A stretch of 21,281 nt of DNA from Bacillota bacterium. GTDB taxonomy: Bacteria > Bacillota > Clostridia > Peptostreptococcales > Anaerovoracaceae. Position 1 is the first letter of the stretch, and each line of letters starts with the position of its first letter. Below the pieces are notes generated by a model. That model was not told the DNA's origin and made no database searches. It was given only the letters and a program-made list of their open reading frames with translations. Positions 1-7,142 of this stretch are shown here, piece by piece. The DNA lies in the NCBI GenBank assembly GCA_029219125.1, contig JAQXSU010000041.1, positions 1 to 21,281 of the forward strand. Direction: 5' to 3'. Position numbers and translations under genes: made by a program.

Positions 1-437
1 ACCAGGATCACATCCCCCACCGAGACCTCTGCCGGATCCACCTGCCGAATCTCATCGCCTACTTTCAGATTGGCAGAATCCGGCCGGATATTCATCAGAT
101 CCGCAATGTTCTTCCGGGAACGGCCCACGGCATAATCCTCAAACAGTTCCCCCACCTGATAAAACAGCATGACGGCCACCGCTTCCGGATAATCGCCCAC
201 GAAGAACGCACCCGCCGAAGCCACCGCCATCAGGAAATTCTCGTCAAAAACCTTGCCGCCTGCAATGTTCCGAACCGCCTTCCAGATCACCTTATATCCC
301 ACGATCAGATATGCCGCCAGAAACAGCACAAGCCGCATCCGCTGCAGCAATTCACTCTCCAGCGGCAGAAACGCCGAAGCCGCCGCTCCGACAAATACCG
401 CCGCTCCGATGCAAAGCCGGATGATCCGCTTTTTCAT
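1..437 (-). CDS. Heavy-metal P1B-type ATPase, N-terminal part (cut by window edge)
   Basis: About 145 residues are present; the rest of the protein lies left of the window. The start at 437 begins MKKRIIRLCIGAAVF, with GGGGTGAGGAG immediately before it. Two hydrophobic segments open the protein. They are followed by a stretch typical of zinc/cadmium/lead exporters (CadA/ZntA, P1B-2): DENFLMAVASAGAFFVGDYP, then MLFYQVGELFEDYAVGRSR and NIADLMNIRPD. The actuator domain begins with VGDEIRQVDPAEVSVGDVI. The phosphorylation loop and the metal-binding CPC motif would be outside the window. No HMA domain is fused at the N-terminus. Instead a free HMA protein is encoded 18 bp upstream, and both should be transcribed from the promoter at 727-756. 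Such pumps use ATP to export divalent soft metals across the cytoplasmic membrane. The family call is firm; the metal is inferred from the conserved stretch and the operator type. Confidence 0.9.
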   Translation of the reverse strand, partial: MKKRIIRLCIGAAVFVGAAASAFLPLESELLQRMRLVLFLAAYLIVGYKVIWKAVRNIAGGKVFDENFLMAVASAGAFFVGDYPEAVAVMLFYQVGELFEDYAVGRSRKNIADLMNIRPDSANLKVGDEIRQVDPAEVSVGDVIL

Positions 438-455
438 CTCCTCACCCCTTCTCTG

Positions 456-677
456 CTACGCTTCCTTTACGGTAATATCGGAATCCACTTTCTTCACGAT
501 CTTTTTCAGCTTTTTCATCATATCCTCCGACGGCTCGGTTTCCGTTTCGATGACCAGCTTGGTGGTCAGGAAGCTGACCGCAGCGCTGTCCACGCCTTCC
601 ATTTTCTTCACGTTATTTTCGATTTCCGCTGCGCAGTGGGCACAGCACAGTCCGTCCAGAATGTAGGTTTTTTTCAT
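456..677 (-). CDS. Free-standing HMA (heavy-metal-associated) metallochaperone
   Basis: A 73-residue protein that is a single HMA domain with a beta-alpha-beta-beta-alpha-beta pattern. The metal-binding loop is GLCCAHCAAEIE (residues 9-20), with the CxxC pair plus one extra cysteine, as in CadA-type N-terminal domains. I chose the ATG at 677 because AGGAGG lies about 7 bp upstream. A longer frame from 749 would run through the promoter and operators and has no ribosome binding site. It should bind a soft metal ion and hand it to the downstream ATPase, which lacks its own HMA domain. The two genes are 18 bp apart and form one operon. A copper chaperone (CopZ-like) is the alternative, but the neighbouring pump and the SmtB-type operators favour zinc or cadmium. 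Confidence 0.88.
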   Translation of the reverse strand: MKKTYILDGLCCAHCAAEIENNVKKMEGVDSAAVSFLTTKLVIETETEPSEDMMKKLKKIVKKVDSDITVKEA

Positions 678-702
678 GTCTTTTTTCCTCCTAAAAAAAC
701 AA

Positions 703-718
703 TTGAATAATTGTTCAA
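703..718. promoter_or_regulatory. ArsR/SmtB-like operator, downstream copy
   Basis: The sequence TTGAATAATTGTTCAA is a 16-bp dyad with one mismatched base pair, matching the TGAA-N6-TTCA pattern of ArsR/SmtB metal sensors. It lies just downstream of the predicted transcription start of the metal-efflux operon. Apart from one base it is the reverse complement of the second copy at 734-749. Confidence 0.75.
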
Positions 719-726
719 CTGTCTCT

Positions 727-756
727 ATTATAGTTGAACAATCATTCAATCGTCAA
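727..756 (-). promoter_or_regulatory. Promoter of the HMA/P-type ATPase operon
   Basis: On the minus strand, TTGACG (756-751) and TATAAT (732-727) are separated by 18 bp. The predicted start is near 720 and the first gene begins at 677. An ArsR-type dyad lies in the spacer and another just downstream of the start site. Confidence 0.82.
734..749. promoter_or_regulatory. ArsR/SmtB-like operator, within the promoter spacer
   Basis: The sequence TTGAACAATCATTCAA has the form TGAA-N6-TTCA and fills the spacer between the -35 and -10 boxes of the minus-strand promoter. A repressor bound here would block RNA polymerase. SmtB/CzrA/CadC-type repressors release such sites when zinc or cadmium binds. 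No ArsR gene is in the window, so the regulator must be encoded elsewhere, possibly beyond the left edge. Confidence 0.78.
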
Positions 757-797
757 GTCTTTTTTTCTCTTTTTTTTATTTTTTTCTGTTCCAGGCC

Positions 798-3074
798 TCA
801 ATCAGCCAGATTCACATACCGGGCTGCCAGCTGCCCCACGTGGTTATTGGAGCCCATGACCCACAGGATGTCGTCCCGGGTCAGCAGCATGTCCGGGTCC
901 GGCATGATGATCGGGTAGCCGTCTTTCTGCAGGCCCAGAATCAGGCAGTCCCACTGGGTCCGGATCTGGCTCTGGCGGATGGATTTCCCCGCAAAATCCT
1001 CATCCCCGTAGATCTTGATGGCGCAGACGGACAGGGCGTTTTCCACGTCCGGATAGTCGGTCTCCATGAACTGCTTCAGGGTCCGCAGGGGCTTCGTCTG
1101 CTCCAGCCGGGTCAGGGCATAAAAATTCATCAGGGCTTTTTCTTCGCCCACTGCGAAGACCTTGTCCCCTGCATGAATGGTCATTTCGCTGTCCGGCAGA
1201 ATGTACTGCCTGCCGTCGTGACGGATCTTCACCACATACACATTATACCGCATCCCCCAGCTGAGGCTTCCCAGCGATCGGTTCAGGAAGTCCCCATCCT
1301 CCGGTGCGATGAAGGACATGATATAGAGCTTCTGGTCCAGCCAGGTCTGGTGTCTGCCGGCCCGTTCCTCCTGCCGGATGATCCGCTCGTTGAAATTCCG
1401 CAGGAATCTTGTTTCCATCTGCAGATAGGCCGTGGCCATGAGCCCTGTTTTCGGAAATGCCAGCAGCACCACCGTCACCGCCAGCGCCAGCAGCACCGGA
1501 TGTGCATCGAAGAATGCCACCATGGGGATCATGGCGATCAGTGCGATGACCACCAGCTTCATGGCATTCAGCACAATCAGCGGCAGATGGAACGACACCT
1601 GCTTCAGCCACAGCGCGGTAAACAGGTTGTTATGGAGATTGAGCATCGGCCGCACGAACACCGCCATGACGAGATAAATAAAGACGCACGAGAGGATTTT
1701 GCTCGGAAAATCCGGGAAACGGGATGCCAGAAGCGGCTCCAGCCCCCGCACACCCACCATGACGGCCACCAGCATGATTCCGCCGTAGACGGTCATGCGG
1801 AAGAAATATTTCTTAATATATGCATACCAGTCGCTGTCTTGTTCCTCCTCCTGCTGCTCCGCCGAGGTGTAACGGTCCAGCTTGGTCCGCAACCGGTCAG
1901 ACAGGTGATTTTCCAGCCATCTGACCACAAAAGGCGCCGCCTTGATGCAGTATGGCGTGGTAAAGGTGGTGATGACGGAAACCGCCACCACGATGGGATA
2001 GAGGAACTGGCTGATGAGACCCAGCTTGTTTCCCAGCGAAGCGATGATGAACGCAAATTCCCCGATCTGTGCCAGGGCCAGACCGCCGGAAACGGAGTTT
2101 TCCAGATTTTGTCCCGAAAGAAGCATGCCGAGAGCCGAGAAAACCAGCTTGCCCATCAGCGTTACGACAATGATTACGAGAATCGGCACCGCATACCGGG
2201 CGATCATGGACGGATCCACCATCATACCTACCGAAAGGAAAAATACGGCGCCGAACATGTCTTTCACGCCTTTGGTCAGGTGCTCCACCCGTTCCACATG
2301 GAGAGTGCCGGCCAGCAGGGATCCCGCCAGGAATGCGCCCAGCGCTGTGGAAAATCCCAGCCAGTCGGCCAGCAGCACCATGCCGAAGCAGATGCCGATG
2401 GAAACCACCAGCAGCATTTCGTCGTTCATATACTGAATGGCCCGGTTCAGAAGGGTCGGCAGCAGATAAATGCCCAGAATCAGCCAGATGATCAGGTAGA
2501 GCACCATCAGGCCCAGGCTGAATACAATCTGTCCGCCGGATATGTTCTGCCGGACCGACAAAGTGGACAGAATGACCATCATGAAGATGCCCACGATGTC
2601 CTGAATGACCAGAGTGCCGAAGACCATCTCCGTATATTTCTTTCCCTTCAGATTCAGTTCATCGAAGACTTTAATGATCACCGTGGTGGAACTCATGGAA
2701 AGCATGCCGCCCAGGCAGATGCTGTCCATGATGCCGAAGCCCAGCAGCTGTCCGGCGCCGAAGCCTGCCGCCAGCATGCCTGCCACTTCAATGATGGTGG
2801 TCACGATGGCCGTACTCCCCACCTGGGCCAGCTTGTGAAGATTGAATTCCAGTCCCAGGTGGAACATGAGGAAGATGATGCCGATCTCACTCCAGATATG
2901 AATGGCTTCCGTATCTTCCACCGTCATGAACAGTGGAAAATACGGGCTGGTGAGAAATCCGGCCAGGATATACCCCAGGATCAGGGGCTGTTTGATTTTT
3001 CGAAATAAAATGGTGATTACTCCGGCGGTCAGCATCATGACCGCCAGATCGGATATAAATGCTGGTATGTGCAA
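798..3074 (-). CDS. CPA2-family monovalent cation:proton antiporter with TrkA-C domains
   Basis: A 758-residue membrane protein. Residues 1 to about 385 form the Na+/H+ exchanger domain of the CPA2 family (KefB/YhaU-like), with typical segments GIIFLMFHLGLEFNL, GGMLSMSSTTVIIK, FLAGSLLAGT and GGLALAQIGEFAFI. A charged linker follows, then about four further hydrophobic segments (roughly 425-565). The C-terminus holds two TrkA-C/RCK-C-like modules (about 605-660 and 685-755), recognisable from YILPDSEMTIHAGDKVFAVG and PIIMPDPDMLLTRDDILWVMG. No Rossmann-type RCK-N domain is evident, so the tail may sense a ligand other than NAD(H). The start codon is TTG at 3074, with AAGGAG 6 bp upstream. The gene begins 30 bp after the M20 amidohydrolase, so the two are probably co-transcribed. 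It likely exchanges K+ or Na+ for H+ at the cytoplasmic membrane; the ion cannot be read from sequence. Confidence 0.9.
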   Translation of the reverse strand: MHIPAFISDLAVMMLTAGVITILFRKIKQPLILGYILAGFLTSPYFPLFMTVEDTEAIHIWSEIGIIFLMFHLGLEFNLHKLAQVGSTAIVTTIIEVAGMLAAGFGAGQLLGFGIMDSICLGGMLSMSSTTVIIKVFDELNLKGKKYTEMVFGTLVIQDIVGIFMMVILSTLSVRQNISGGQIVFSLGLMVLYLIIWLILGIYLLPTLLNRAIQYMNDEMLLVVSIGICFGMVLLADWLGFSTALGAFLAGSLLAGTLHVERVEHLTKGVKDMFGAVFFLSVGMMVDPSMIARYAVPILVIIVVTLMGKLVFSALGMLLSGQNLENSVSGGLALAQIGEFAFIIASLGNKLGLISQFLYPIVVAVSVITTFTTPYCIKAAPFVVRWLENHLSDRLRTKLDRYTSAEQQEEEQDSDWYAYIKKYFFRMTVYGGIMLVAVMVGVRGLEPLLASRFPDFPSKILSCVFIYLVMAVFVRPMLNLHNNLFTALWLKQVSFHLPLIVLNAMKLVVIALIAMIPMVAFFDAHPVLLALAVTVVLLAFPKTGLMATAYLQMETRFLRNFNERIIRQEERAGRHQTWLDQKLYIMSFIAPEDGDFLNRSLGSLSWGMRYNVYVVKIRHDGRQYILPDSEMTIHAGDKVFAVGEEKALMNFYALTRLEQTKPLRTLKQFMETDYPDVENALSVCAIKIYGDEDFAGKSIRQSQIRTQWDCLILGLQKDGYPIIMPDPDMLLTRDDILWVMGSNNHVGQLAARYVNLAD

Positions 3075-3104
3075 GTTTTCTCCTTTCTGTCCGGTACCGT
3101 TCTC

Positions 3105-4391
3105 TTATATCTGGCGGATCGCTTCAAATTCCTTCCGAATCGCTGCCAGGTGGTCCGGGTTGGTCAGCAGTTCGGCCGCCGTCATGGCGAAGCCTTTCAC
3201 GAAATGCATGGCGTTCTCCAGCGCCTTTTCTGAGCATGCGTGTCGTGTGAATTCTATGGTGTGCGGTCCGTACTTGGCTTCTCCGTCGTCCAGTCCCATG
3301 CCGCAGCAAAGCTGAATCGCCGGGCACTGATAGCTCACATCTCCCAGATCGGAGGACCCGGAAATCACGGTTCTTCCCGGATTCGGAATGGAAACGCCCA
3401 GTTTTTCCATCTGGCTGCATGCCAGATTGGCCAGATACAGATTGCTGCAGGTGTCCTTGAAATCTTCTTCTGCCTTTGAGATCTTCACGGTGGTTCCGGT
3501 GCCCAGTGCAGCCGCTTCCGCACAGGCTGTAATTTTTTTCAACAGTTCTTCCACATAGGCCACCTTCTCCGCCCGAATGTAGAACAGTGCCGAAGTGTAA
3601 TCCGGTATTACGTTGGCTGCGGTACCGCCGTTTGTAATGATACCGTGGATGCGCGCATCCGGCTTCGTCTGCTGCCGCAGGGCATTTACCAGGTTAAAGA
3701 AGTTGATCATGGCGTCCAGTGCGTTACAGCCTTCATGCGGTGCCGCTGCCGCATGGGCTGTCTTCCCGAAGAACTCAAAGGTTCTTGCGTACATGGCGAG
3801 GGTATCCATGGAAGTAAAATTCTCATCCATAGGATGGGCCATCATGACAGCGTCATATTCCTGGAACGCACCTTTCCGTGCCATTTCCACCTTGGCACCT
3901 GCCGTTTCTTCCGCCGGGGTGCCGATCACATGGATCTCGCCGCCCAGCTGGTCCACCAGCCGGCGGATCACCAGCCCTGCGCCCACGCTGATCATGGCAA
4001 TCAAGTTATGTCCGCAGCCGTGGCCCAGATCCGGCAGCGCATCATACTCTGCCAGCATGGCCAGCTTCGGCCCGCAGGCAGCACTACCGCCGGCTCCGCT
4101 CTGTCCGCCGACCGCATCGTTCTGGCTGCCGGCTCCGCCTCTATACACTGCCTTATATGCGGTCGGGATTCCTTCAAATCCCACTTCAACTTCAAATCCA
4201 TATTTCCGCAGCAGATCCGCCTGCCATCCGCAGGCCTTGAACTCCTGATTTCCCAGTTCCGGATTGTCGTGAATGTCCAGCGCAAGCTTTTTCAGCTCCG
4301 GTGCCAGCGCCTCCGCCGTCTCCTCAATCAGCGTTCTGAAATCATCCGCTGCCGTATCCTTATACACATTCCGGTTCTTGCTGTCGCCCAT
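3105..4391 (-). CDS. M20 (M20D) family amidohydrolase, AbgB/PM20D2-like
   Basis: A 428-residue metallo-amidohydrolase. The first metal-binding block is EYDALPDLGHGCGHN (115-129). The catalytic-glutamate block GTPAEETAGAKVEMA and a further ligand region DAVMMAHP follow, then the dimerisation domain with KTAHAAAAPHEGCNALDA. This pattern fits aminobenzoyl-glutamate hydrolase subunit B and PM20D2-type dipeptidases, which cleave N-acyl or dipeptide amide bonds; the substrate is not determined. The start at 4391 (MGDSKNRN) has AGGAGG about 9 bp upstream. A longer frame to 4460 would overlap the promoter and was rejected. Oddity: a glycine/serine-rich stretch at about residues 84-107 sits where relatives have a short turn. 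It is followed 30 bp later by the antiporter gene. Confidence 0.85.
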   Translation of the reverse strand: MGDSKNRNVYKDTAADDFRTLIEETAEALAPELKKLALDIHDNPELGNQEFKACGWQADLLRKYGFEVEVGFEGIPTAYKAVYRGGAGSQNDAVGGQSGAGGSAACGPKLAMLAEYDALPDLGHGCGHNLIAMISVGAGLVIRRLVDQLGGEIHVIGTPAEETAGAKVEMARKGAFQEYDAVMMAHPMDENFTSMDTLAMYARTFEFFGKTAHAAAAPHEGCNALDAMINFFNLVNALRQQTKPDARIHGIITNGGTAANVIPDYTSALFYIRAEKVAYVEELLKKITACAEAAALGTGTTVKISKAEEDFKDTCSNLYLANLACSQMEKLGVSIPNPGRTVISGSSDLGDVSYQCPAIQLCCGMGLDDGEAKYGPHTIEFTRHACSEKALENAMHFVKGFAMTAAELLTNPDHLAAIRKEFEAIRQI

Positions 4392-4430
4392 TCTTTCATC
4401 CTCCTGTAAAATTACTGCTAAGATACTATT

Positions 4431-4460
4431 AGTATACAACCGAATCCCCTGCCCTGCCAA
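4431..4460 (-). promoter_or_regulatory. Promoter of the M20 amidohydrolase/antiporter pair
   Basis: On the minus strand TTGGCA (4460-4455) and TATACT (4436-4431) are separated by 18 bp. A 6-1-6 perfect dyad, ATACTATTAGTAT (4423-4435), overlaps the -10 box and the start site. It could be an operator, though AT-rich dyads at -10 boxes are also common by chance. Confidence 0.65.
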
Positions 4461-4803
4461 GTGCAGAATTTTTTCGGCACAAAAATTAGCGGAGTCAAAG
4501 CACCTGCCGTGCAGTCCGCTTTGGTTCGCGATGGTTAGCTATGCCAAACACATACTTATTCAGGCAAAATATCGCAAAAGGGTCGTGTCACGGTTTGAAA
4601 AGATCCGGATTTTTGCTGAAAACTGTTGAAATTCGGCAATTTTTCCGAGAAACCGGGCTGTTGAAGATGAATTGACACATACCTTTTCGCATTTTTTTGA
4701 TGAATATGTATGGGTTGAGGTGAACCAGATGAAAGGGAAAATGACGCATTCAAAAATTTTCGTAAAAATATCCAAAAAATTTCGAAATACCGGCGATTTC
4801 TAT
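4461..4803. other. Intergenic stretch with no supported gene
   Basis: About 340 AT-rich bases between the promoter of the amidohydrolase and that of the tRNA. I see no credible coding region: the open frames here lack ribosome binding sites and have low-complexity translations. One imperfect hairpin lies at 4488-4520 (AGCGGA pairing with TCCGCT, with GCAC/GTGC inside), followed on the minus strand by a short T run. It might be a weak terminator, but nothing upstream clearly needs one. Confidence 0.5.
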
Positions 4804-4832
4804 TTGACAAACCGGCATCTATTCGTTATAAT
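4804..4832 (+). promoter_or_regulatory. Promoter of tRNA-Arg
   Basis: A consensus sigma-A promoter: TTGACA (4804-4809), a 17-bp spacer and TATAAT (4827-4832). The predicted start near 4839 leaves a leader of about 25 nt before the mature tRNA. Confidence 0.9.
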
Positions 4833-4864
4833 AATATGGTACGAGTTCCAAAGAACAAGTATAT

Positions 4865-4941
4865 GCGCTATTAGCTCAATTGGATAGAGTCGCGCACTAC
4901 GAATGCGAAGGTTGGGGGTTCGAGTCCCTCATGGCGCACCA
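4865..4941 (+). tRNA. tRNA-Arg (anticodon ACG), CCA encoded
   Basis: A full cloverleaf of 77 nt including the encoded CCA. The acceptor stem is GCGCTAT pairing with ATGGCGC (one G-T pair), and the discriminator is A. The D-stem is GCTC/GAGT, the anticodon loop is CTACGAA with ACG at 4899-4901, and the T arm is GGGGG-TTCGAGT-CCCTC. The A34 would be edited to inosine, so it reads CGU, CGC and CGA. The outermost anticodon-stem pair is G-A (4892/4908) rather than a Watson-Crick pair, a small departure from typical tRNA-Arg sequences. Confidence 0.96.
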
Positions 4942-4942
4942 A

Positions 4943-4980
4943 AAAACCGCTGAATTTCAACAGGTTCAGCGGTTTTCTTT
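4943..4980 (+). terminator. Terminator of tRNA-Arg
   Basis: AAAACCGCTGAA (4943-4954) pairs perfectly with TTCAGCGGTTTT (4965-4976) around a 10-nt loop, and the stem runs into TTTTCTTTT. It begins 2 nt after the CCA end, so the tRNA is a single-gene transcript. Confidence 0.9.
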
Positions 4981-5068
4981 TGCTCATTTTTCCTTTCATA
5001 CGTCCGTCTTTCCACTTTTTTCCATTTTTTACTTCTATTTTTCCCTTCCCTTTTGCTCGTTTTTCGTG

Positions 5069-5098
5069 TATAATCAATTTGAGAACATTTGTTCTCAA
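5069..5098 (+). promoter_or_regulatory. SOS promoter with LexA box for the polymerase/YolD operon
   Basis: TATAAT (5069-5074) is followed by a perfect 8-4-8 dyad, TTGAGAAC-ATTT-GTTCTCAA (5079-5098). Its core GAAC-ATTT-GTTC (5083-5094) matches the Gram-positive LexA (DinR) box. The dyad covers the predicted start site (about 5081), so LexA would block transcription until DNA damage. I do not see a good -35 hexamer in the pyrimidine-rich stretch upstream. Confidence 0.85.
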
Positions 5099-5142
5099 GC
5101 ATTAACTGCCGCAACCAACTTTCAGGAAAGGATCCCCTCGCC

Positions 5143-6684
5143 ATGGCTGATTCAAAAGGTGCCTCAAGCAGAACATATATCGCCATCGATCTGAAGTCGT
5201 TCTACGCTTCTGTGGAGTGTATGGAGCGGAATCTGGATCCCATGACCACCCATCTGGTGGTGGCCGATCCCAGCCGGACGGAAAAGACCATCTGCCTTGC
5301 GGTCTCTCCTTCTCTGAAGGCGTATGGAATTCCCGGAAGAACCCGGCTGTTTGAAGTGGTGCAGAGAATGCGTGAGGTGAATGCCGAAAGGCTGCTGCAT
5401 GCTCCGGGCCGTAGGTTTACCGGCTCCTCCTTCAGCAGCACAGAGCTGGCGGCCGACCCGGGCTTATCTGCAGACTATATCACTGCGCCGCCCCGGATGG
5501 CCCATTATATGAAATGCAGCACAGATATTTACAATGTCTATCTCCGCTATATCGCACCGGAGGATATTCATGTCTACTCCATCGATGAGGTTTTCATGGA
5601 TGTGACGGACTATCTGAAAACATACGGGATCACAGCCAGAGAGCTGGCCATGAAAATGATTCTGGATGTGCTGAAGGCCACCGGCATCACAGCCACGGCA
5701 GGAATCGGACCGAACCTTTATCTCTGCAAAATCGCCATGGACATCGAAGCGAAACATATTCCGCCGGATGAAAACGGCGTCCGCATCGCTGAGCTTGATG
5801 AAATAAGCTACCGTCGCTCCCTCTGGACCCACCGGCCTCTGACAGACTTCTGGCGTGTGGGCCGTGGATATGCGAAAAAACTGGAGGCTCACGGACTGTA
5901 TACCATGGGAGATATCGCACGGTGCTCTATCGGAAAGCCCACGGACTATCATAACGAAGAGCTTCTGTACAAGCTGTTTGGAGTAAACGCCGAACTGCTC
6001 ATTGATCACGCCTGGGGCTGGGAACCCTGTACCATGGCGGATATCAAGTCCTACCGTCCCGATTCAAACAGCATCGGCTCCGGCCAGGTGCTGCAGCACC
6101 CGTATTCCTTTGATGCAGCCCGGCTGGTAGTGCGGGAAATGGCAGATTCGCTGGCCCTGGATCTGGTGGATAAGGGGCTGATGACCGACCAGCTTGTGCT
6201 TACCGTAGGCTACGACATCGAAAATCTCTCCGATCCCCGGCGCCGAACTGCCTATGATGGTCCGGTTACTACAGATCATTACGGACGATCTGTTCCGAAA
6301 CATGCCCACGGCACCGCAAACCTGGACCGGTATACATCGTCGGGAAAAAGGATTTTGGAAAGTGTCACAGCGCTCTACGACAAAATCGTCGAGCCCGGAC
6401 TTCTGATCCGGCGGCTGAACCTGACGGCCTGCCGCGTGCTGGCTGCAGCAGACGTGCCCCAGGATACCGGCGAGCAGCAGTTGAGCCTGTTTACGGATTT
6501 TGCGGCAGAAGCGGAGAGAAAGGCGGCAGAGGAAGCCGATCTGGAAAAAGAGCGTCAGATGCAGCAGGCCATGCTGGATATCAAGAAAAAATTCGGAAAG
6601 AACTCTATTTTGAAGGCCATGAACCTGGAAGACGGCGCCACAGCCATCGACAGAAACGGTCAGATCGGAGGACACAAAGCATGA
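5143..6684 (+). CDS. Y-family translesion DNA polymerase (UmuC/UvrX-like)
   Basis: A 513-residue error-prone polymerase. The palm begins IAIDLKSFYASVE with the first catalytic aspartate at D16. The second motif is YSIDEVFMD with D148 and E149. A helix-hairpin-helix thumb (DFWRVGRGYAKKLEAHGLYT) and a little-finger domain follow. The sequence QLSLF at residues 446-450 is a beta-clamp-binding motif. A charged helical tail ends in a segment typical of the Firmicutes UvrX/YqjW-type group (KKKFGKNSILKAMNLEDGAT, then NGQIGGHKA). The ATG at 5143 is preceded by AGGAAAGGA about 11 bp upstream. An in-frame ATG at 5089 lies inside the LexA box and is less likely. The gene should be induced by DNA damage and overlaps the YolD-like gene by 4 bp (ATGA). 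Confidence 0.93.
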   Translation: MADSKGASSRTYIAIDLKSFYASVECMERNLDPMTTHLVVADPSRTEKTICLAVSPSLKAYGIPGRTRLFEVVQRMREVNAERLLHAPGRRFTGSSFSSTELAADPGLSADYITAPPRMAHYMKCSTDIYNVYLRYIAPEDIHVYSIDEVFMDVTDYLKTYGITARELAMKMILDVLKATGITATAGIGPNLYLCKIAMDIEAKHIPPDENGVRIAELDEISYRRSLWTHRPLTDFWRVGRGYAKKLEAHGLYTMGDIARCSIGKPTDYHNEELLYKLFGVNAELLIDHAWGWEPCTMADIKSYRPDSNSIGSGQVLQHPYSFDAARLVVREMADSLALDLVDKGLMTDQLVLTVGYDIENLSDPRRRTAYDGPVTTDHYGRSVPKHAHGTANLDRYTSSGKRILESVTALYDKIVEPGLLIRRLNLTACRVLAAADVPQDTGEQQLSLFTDFAAEAERKAAEEADLEKERQMQQAMLDIKKKFGKNSILKAMNLEDGATAIDRNGQIGGHKA

Positions 6685-7136
6685 CTGAACGGAATAGAAA
6701 GCAATATGCCGGATCTCCTGCAGGGCCTTACGACGACATCATCGGACTGCCTCATCCTGTTTCCCGCAAGCATCCGCAGATGCCGCGAAAGGATCGGGCG
6801 GCACAGTTTGCACCTTTTGCTGCGCTGACCGGCTATGAAGCGGCAGTGAGAGAAACGGAACGACTGACCGACGATAAAATCCAGCTGAGCGAAGAGGAAA
6901 AAGCCGTACTGGATCAGACGCTGCAGACCATCCTGCGGCAGCCGGGACCCGGAGTGGAAATCACAGTCACCTGGTTCATCCCCGACACGAAAAAAAGCGG
7001 CGGTTCTTATCGAACTGCCGCAGGCATTATAAAGAAGGCGGATGCTTTTGAGCAGTGCATCCTTCTGCAGGACGGTACCCGAATCCCAATGGATGATATT
7101 CTGGAAATCCGGATCCAGACCCATATCACGGACTGA
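6681..7136 (+). CDS. YolD-like protein, partner of the Y-family polymerase
   Basis: A 151-residue protein with the YolD-family signature DRAAQFAPFAALTGYEAAV (about residues 38-56). A charged helix follows (RETERLTDDKIQLSEEEKAVL), then a beta-rich C-terminal domain ending DGTRIPMDDILEIRIQ. Its start overlaps the polymerase stop by 4 bp (ATGA), so translation is coupled. YolD-like proteins recur beside UvrX/YqjW-type polymerases in Firmicutes and are thought to modulate translesion synthesis; the biochemical role is not firmly known. It ends 6 bp before the convergent aminopeptidase gene, and no terminator hairpin is visible between them. Confidence 0.88.
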   Translation: MTERNRKQYAGSPAGPYDDIIGLPHPVSRKHPQMPRKDRAAQFAPFAALTGYEAAVRETERLTDDKIQLSEEEKAVLDQTLQTILRQPGPGVEITVTWFIPDTKKSGGSYRTAAGIIKKADAFEQCILLQDGTRIPMDDILEIRIQTHITD

Positions 7137-7142
7137 TGCCGG

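Noticed and set aside
840..3008. 722-residue open frame on the plus strand
   Set aside because: It lies antisense to the antiporter, is very rich in His and Gln with no recognisable domain, and has no ribosome binding site. It is a shadow of GC-biased codons.
4556..4810. 84-residue minus-strand frame in the tRNA upstream region
   Set aside because: No ribosome binding site, low-complexity composition, and it runs into the tRNA promoter.
4977..5065. Strongly pyrimidine-rich stretch between the tRNA terminator and the SOS promoter
   Set aside because: Strand asymmetry is striking but there is no repeat unit or known motif; I could not link it to a function.
4871..5098. 75-residue minus-strand frame containing RHEGLEPPTFAFVV
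   Set aside because: This peptide is the familiar artefact of translating the antisense strand of a tRNA gene.
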